From the NCBI GenBank assembly GCA_018715425.1, contig DVLR01000210.1, forward strand, positions 1 through 7,499: a stretch of 7,499 nucleotides of DNA, given 5' to 3'. This document shows, piece by piece, positions 5,762 to 7,499 of the stretch; the first letter of the stretch is position 1, and every line of letters begins with the position of its first letter. The translations under genes were made by a program, and so were the position numbers. This stretch comes from Candidatus Merdenecus merdavium. GTDB lineage: Bacteria > Bacillota > Clostridia > Lachnospirales > Lachnospiraceae. The notes beneath the pieces were generated by a model, which did not search any database, was not told where the DNA came from, and worked only from the letters and a program-made list of their open reading frames with translations.

Positions 5762-5984
5762 ATATAATGTATATCAAGAGGCATCAAACGAGAAGTTTTT
5801 AGAGACCTGTCAAAATATAGAAAGTTTTATTCCTGACATTGTGAAAGAAAATCCTCTTGTGGATGTTGATGGAACGGGAATACAAAGGTACCTTAAGGGG
5901 ACTCAAGAGATAAAGGTTTATAACGATTATGAGGTAGACGCTGTTTACGTTGAGTCAGATATTGAATTGCCACGTTTGAAATAG
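5754..5984 (+). CDS. Small acidic protein, candidate immunity protein for the MuF extension
   Basis: The product is 76 aa, begins MYEYNVYQEASNEKF, and is strongly acidic: 16 Asp/Glu against 7 Lys/Arg. It has no signal peptide or membrane segment. The ATG at 5754 is chosen because GGAGG (5741-5745) is 8 bases upstream; an in-frame TTG at 5733 has no such site. It overlaps the MuF stop by 8 bases, so the two are translationally coupled, and it is followed at once by a terminator. GC by hand count is about 35% (5761-5940), lower than the MuF core. Small size, acidity, coupling and position directly after a MuF protein with an extra C-terminal domain fit an immunity protein, but this is inference. 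I recognise no family, and a conserved head accessory protein remains possible. Confidence 0.75.
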   Translation: MYEYNVYQEASNEKFLETCQNIESFIPDIVKENPLVDVDGTGIQRYLKGTQEIKVYNDYEVDAVYVESDIELPRLK

Positions 5985-6018
5985 ATACCACCAGTCGATT
6001 ATGACCGGTGGTATTTTT
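5985..6018 (+). terminator. Internal rho-independent terminator within the head operon
   Basis: Directly after the TAG stop, ATACCACC (5985-5992) pairs perfectly with GGTGGTAT (6007-6014). An A-C mismatch and an inner GTC/GAC pair enclose a six-base loop, and TTTTT (6014-6018) follows. It should reduce or stop read-through from the terminase, portal and MuF genes into the protease, scaffold and capsid genes, so those may need antitermination, partial read-through or another promoter. Confidence 0.8.
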
Positions 6019-6042
6019 ATGCTCATTTTTAAGGAGGAATAG

Positions 6043-6381
6043 ATGAAAGTAAATATTTTAGGAACAGAGTACGCTATCTACAGGGAACACGAAGGGGAGA
6101 ATCCAAAACTAGAGGGTAAAGATGGTTACATGGATTCTTCCACCAAGAAAATTGTTGTTGCTGTTTTTGAAGAGGATCAAGATACCAAAAAAGATTTGGA
6201 GTATTATGCAAAAGCGGTTATGAGACATGAGATTATTCACGCATTTCTTTTTGAATCGGGGTTGGATTCTTGCTCTAATAACCATTTTGGTGCGTGGAGC
6301 GAGAATGAAGAAATGATAGACTGGATTGCGATTCAGTCTCCAAAAATCTTTAGAGCCTTTCAAGAGGTGGGGTGCTTATGA
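6043..6381 (+). CDS. Small HExxH putative metalloprotease-like phage protein
   Basis: This 112-aa protein has a zincin signature: RHEIIH at residues 61-66 (His62, Glu63, His66) and then ENEEMIDW (87-94), whose Glu residues could supply a third zinc ligand. The N-terminal half looks like beta strands (MKVNILGTEYAIY; KKIVVAVFEED), a short helix carries the HExxH, and the C-terminal half is helical. It resembles a small conserved protein of Bacillota phages usually annotated as hypothetical. It may be a protease or only a zinc-binding protein; substrate unknown. GGAGG at 6033-6037 is 5 bases before the ATG. The gene follows a terminator and overlaps the Prp gene by four bases (ATGA), so the two are co-translated. 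No signal peptide is seen, so it acts in the cytoplasm or on the head. Confidence 0.8.
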   Translation: MKVNILGTEYAIYREHEGENPKLEGKDGYMDSSTKKIVVAVFEEDQDTKKDLEYYAKAVMRHEIIHAFLFESGLDSCSNNHFGAWSENEEMIDWIAIQSPKIFRAFQEVGCL

Positions 6382-6665
6382 TTGAGGTAAGTGTCCAAAA
6401 GGAAAATATATCGGTAACTGGACATGCAGGATACGCTCCATCTGGTCAGGACATTGTGTGTGCTGGAGTATCTACACTAACCCAAGCTCTAATTGCATCC
6501 ATTGAGAACCTAACAGAGGACAGGCCATGCTATATAATAGCACCAGGGATATTTAAACTTAAAACAAAGGATTTATCAGAGCAATCCAAGTTTCTGGTAG
6601 ATTCTTTTTTTGTTGGAGTTTGTGGGATGGCAGATGCCTACCCCAACTATATTCAAATTGTCTAG
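6378..6665 (+). CDS. prp: Ribosomal-processing cysteine protease Prp, phage version
   Basis: This 95-aa protein matches the Prp family (YsxB-like, PF04327), which removes the N-terminal extension of ribosomal protein L27 in Bacillota; phage copies act on head proteins. The catalytic pair is visible as His16 in TGHAGYAPSGQD and Cys28 in DIVCAGVSTL, with the usual 12-residue spacing. The C-terminal helix carries the SKFLVDSFFVGV pattern. The start is ATG 6378, overlapping the previous stop as ATGA, with GAGGTGG (6364-6370) 7 bases upstream; an in-frame GTG at 6372 is less likely. The next two genes, scaffold and capsid, both begin with an LQLF(A/T) motif near residue 10 that resembles the L27 cleavage site, so they are its probable substrates. 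The stop codon lies in the first unit of a tandem repeat. Confidence 0.93.
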   Translation: MIEVSVQKENISVTGHAGYAPSGQDIVCAGVSTLTQALIASIENLTEDRPCYIIAPGIFKLKTKDLSEQSKFLVDSFFVGVCGMADAYPNYIQIV

Positions 6666-6722
6666 GCGTGGATGACGTAAAAAGCTACGGGGATAGCCAG
6701 GCGTGGATGCTATAAGCTACGG
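6664..6722 (+). repeat. Imperfect tandem repeat, two potential matching hairpins before the scaffold gene
   Basis: AGGCGTGGATG occurs at 6664-6674 and 6699-6709, and AAGCTACGG at 6682-6690 and 6714-6722. The units differ mainly in their centres (13 against 10 bases). In each, CGTGG (6667-6671; 6702-6706) can pair with CTACG (6685-6689; 6717-6721) through five base pairs with one G-T wobble. Conserved stems around variable loops suggest a structured RNA element or tandem protein-binding sites in the scaffold leader. No promoter or open frame explains it. Confidence 0.65.
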
Positions 6723-6763
6723 AAAACAATGCGAAAAGTTTCAAAAACGGAGGTAAAGAAAAA

Positions 6764-7402
6764 ATGAGAGATAAGGTATTTTTTGCGTTACAGTTATTTG
6801 CTGATCCTGCGGACCCAGCACCTGCAGATCCTAAGCTTGCGGATCCAATAGTAGGAGCTAAAGGCAAGAGTGGAGATCCAAAAGGAGTAAATTCCAAAGA
6901 ACCAGAGCTTGAGCGAAATTTAAAATACACTGACGAAGATGTAGACAAATTAATTAGTCAAAAGGTTGCAGAGTGGAAGAAAAAAGAGCAGAAAGCAGTA
7001 GATGAGGCTAAAAAGTTAGCAGAAATGAACGCTCAGCAGAAAGCGGAGTATGAAAGGGATCAGTTCAAAAAGCAGCTAGAACAGTATCAGGAACGAGAAT
7101 CCTTGACCGAAATGACAAAAACTGCGCGTAAGATGCTGTCCGATGAGGAAATCAATGTACCCGATGAGCTGCTGGACAGACTAGTATCTACGGATGCGGA
7201 GCAGACCAAAGTGACTGTGGATTCTTTCGCGAAATTATTTCAGGAGTCTGTACAGAATGCTGTTAAGGACGCTCTAAAGAGCAATGCGCCAAAAGCTGGA
7301 ACAGGTGGGAAAGCAACAGTAACTAAGGAACAGATACTCGCGATCAAGGACCGTGCCGAGAGGCAACGAATGATTACAGAACATATTAATTTATTCCAGT
7401 AA
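6764..7402 (+). CDS. Capsid scaffold protein, DUF4355-like
   Basis: The 212-aa product lies directly before the capsid gene and has the layout of DUF4355-type scaffolds. Residues 1-13 (MRDKVFFALQLFA) contain LQLFA, a likely Prp cleavage site. A low-complexity stretch with ADP repeats follows (13-28), then a long charged coiled coil (about 60-120, Lys/Glu/Gln-rich). A helical C-terminal third ends with KDRAERQRMITEHINLF, probably the capsid-binding end. Scaffolds guide the capsid protein into a procapsid and are then removed. GGAGG at 6749-6753 lies 10 bases before the ATG, slightly long, and the leader holds the tandem-repeat hairpins. The capsid gene follows after 13 bases with AAAGGAG. Residues near 170-182 are Gly/Lys/Ala-rich and probably flexible. 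Confidence 0.85.
   Translation: MRDKVFFALQLFADPADPAPADPKLADPIVGAKGKSGDPKGVNSKEPELERNLKYTDEDVDKLISQKVAEWKKKEQKAVDEAKKLAEMNAQQKAEYERDQFKKQLEQYQERESLTEMTKTARKMLSDEEINVPDELLDRLVSTDAEQTKVTVDSFAKLFQESVQNAVKDALKSNAPKAGTGGKATVTKEQILAIKDRAERQRMITEHINLFQ
6788..6802 (+). other. Predicted Prp cleavage motif in scaffold
   Basis: Codons 9-13 encode LQLFA, followed by DPADP. It resembles the LQFFA motif after which Prp cuts ribosomal protein L27, at the same distance from the N-terminus. Cleavage after Ala13 is inferred. Confidence 0.65.
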
Positions 7403-7415
7403 AGGAGACAAGAAT

Positions 7416-7499
7416 ATGCATAAAAAGAAATTCGATTTACAGTTATTTACAGCACCTGCTGGCATGACTGGAAAAGAACAGATCACAGTAGCAGCAAGA
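7416..7499 (+). CDS. Major capsid protein, N-terminal fragment
   Basis: Twenty-eight codons are present before the window ends, with no stop. The ATG at 7416 has AAAGGAG (7401-7407) eight bases upstream. The protein begins MHKKKFDLQLFTAPAGMTGK. A basic start followed by FDLQLFTA is the usual opening of capsid proteins in Bacillota phages that also carry Prp and a DUF4355 scaffold. The LQLFT/A stretch is the predicted Prp cut site. The fold cannot be judged from so short a piece; the call rests on the motif and on position after the scaffold gene. Confidence 0.75.
   Translation, partial: MHKKKFDLQLFTAPAGMTGKEQITVAAR
7437..7454 (+). other. Predicted Prp cleavage motif in capsid protein
   Basis: Codons 8-13 encode LQLFTA, parallel to the LQLFA of the scaffold and to the L27 site. 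Cleavage after Thr12 or Ala13 would remove a basic N-terminal peptide during head maturation (inferred). Confidence 0.6.

Noticed and set aside
6685..6948. 87-codon minus-strand frame over the scaffold start
   Set aside because: Its Gly/Ala/Ser-rich stretch is the antisense of the scaffold's ADP repeats; it has no ribosome binding site.
1..7499. CRISPR arrays, tRNA genes, insertion sequences, attachment sites
   Set aside because: I looked for regularly spaced repeats, cloverleaf-like segments, transposase motifs and core-site duplications and saw none that hold up. The only tandem repeat (6664-6722) has two units and no spacer structure.

Overview
This window is the packaging and head-morphogenesis segment of a tailed bacteriophage or prophage from a low-GC Gram-positive host. 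Strong AGGAGG-type ribosome binding sites, AT-rich spacers and the protein families present (DUF1492 late regulator, SPP1-type portal, MuF minor head protein, Prp protease, DUF4355 scaffold) point to Bacillota, probably Clostridia (Lachnospiraceae-like). That host assignment is inference from protein flavour; no ribosomal or host gene is visible.

Layout. At 1-573 (+) a small unidentified protein overlaps a DUF1492/ArpU-type sigma-region-4-like protein, probably the late-gene activator, followed by a rho-independent terminator at 656-687. At 761-1330 a self-contained cassette runs on the opposite strand. Its promoter is a perfect TTGACA-17-TATAAT with a 16-bp inverted repeat filling the spacer. 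It encodes a 29-aa hydrophobic peptide, a two-helix membrane protein of about 59 aa and a 59-aa XRE-type HTH protein, and ends in its own terminator. The peptide and HTH genes are under 60 codons and easily missed. A plus-strand terminator at 1372-1403 separates the cassette from the late operon.

From 1439 (+) the genes are tightly packed: putative small terminase, large terminase, portal, then a MuF protein with a C-terminal extension of about 110 residues that is more AT-rich than the MuF core. A small acidic protein overlaps the MuF stop codon, in the position an immunity gene would take. An internal terminator (5985-6018) follows. Next come a small HExxH protein, the cysteine protease Prp, a 57-bp non-coding tandem repeat that can form two matching hairpins, the scaffold, and the first 28 codons of the probable major capsid protein.

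How they work together: the terminase subunits, portal and MuF protein make up the packaging and portal-vertex machinery. Scaffold and capsid build the procapsid, and both begin with an LQLF(A/T) motif like the site Prp cuts in ribosomal protein L27, so Prp probably trims both during head maturation. The most interesting unknowns are the reverse-strand cassette (a lysogeny-expressed 'moron', possibly toxin-antitoxin or exclusion) and the MuF extension with its small acidic neighbour (candidate polymorphic toxin and immunity pair).
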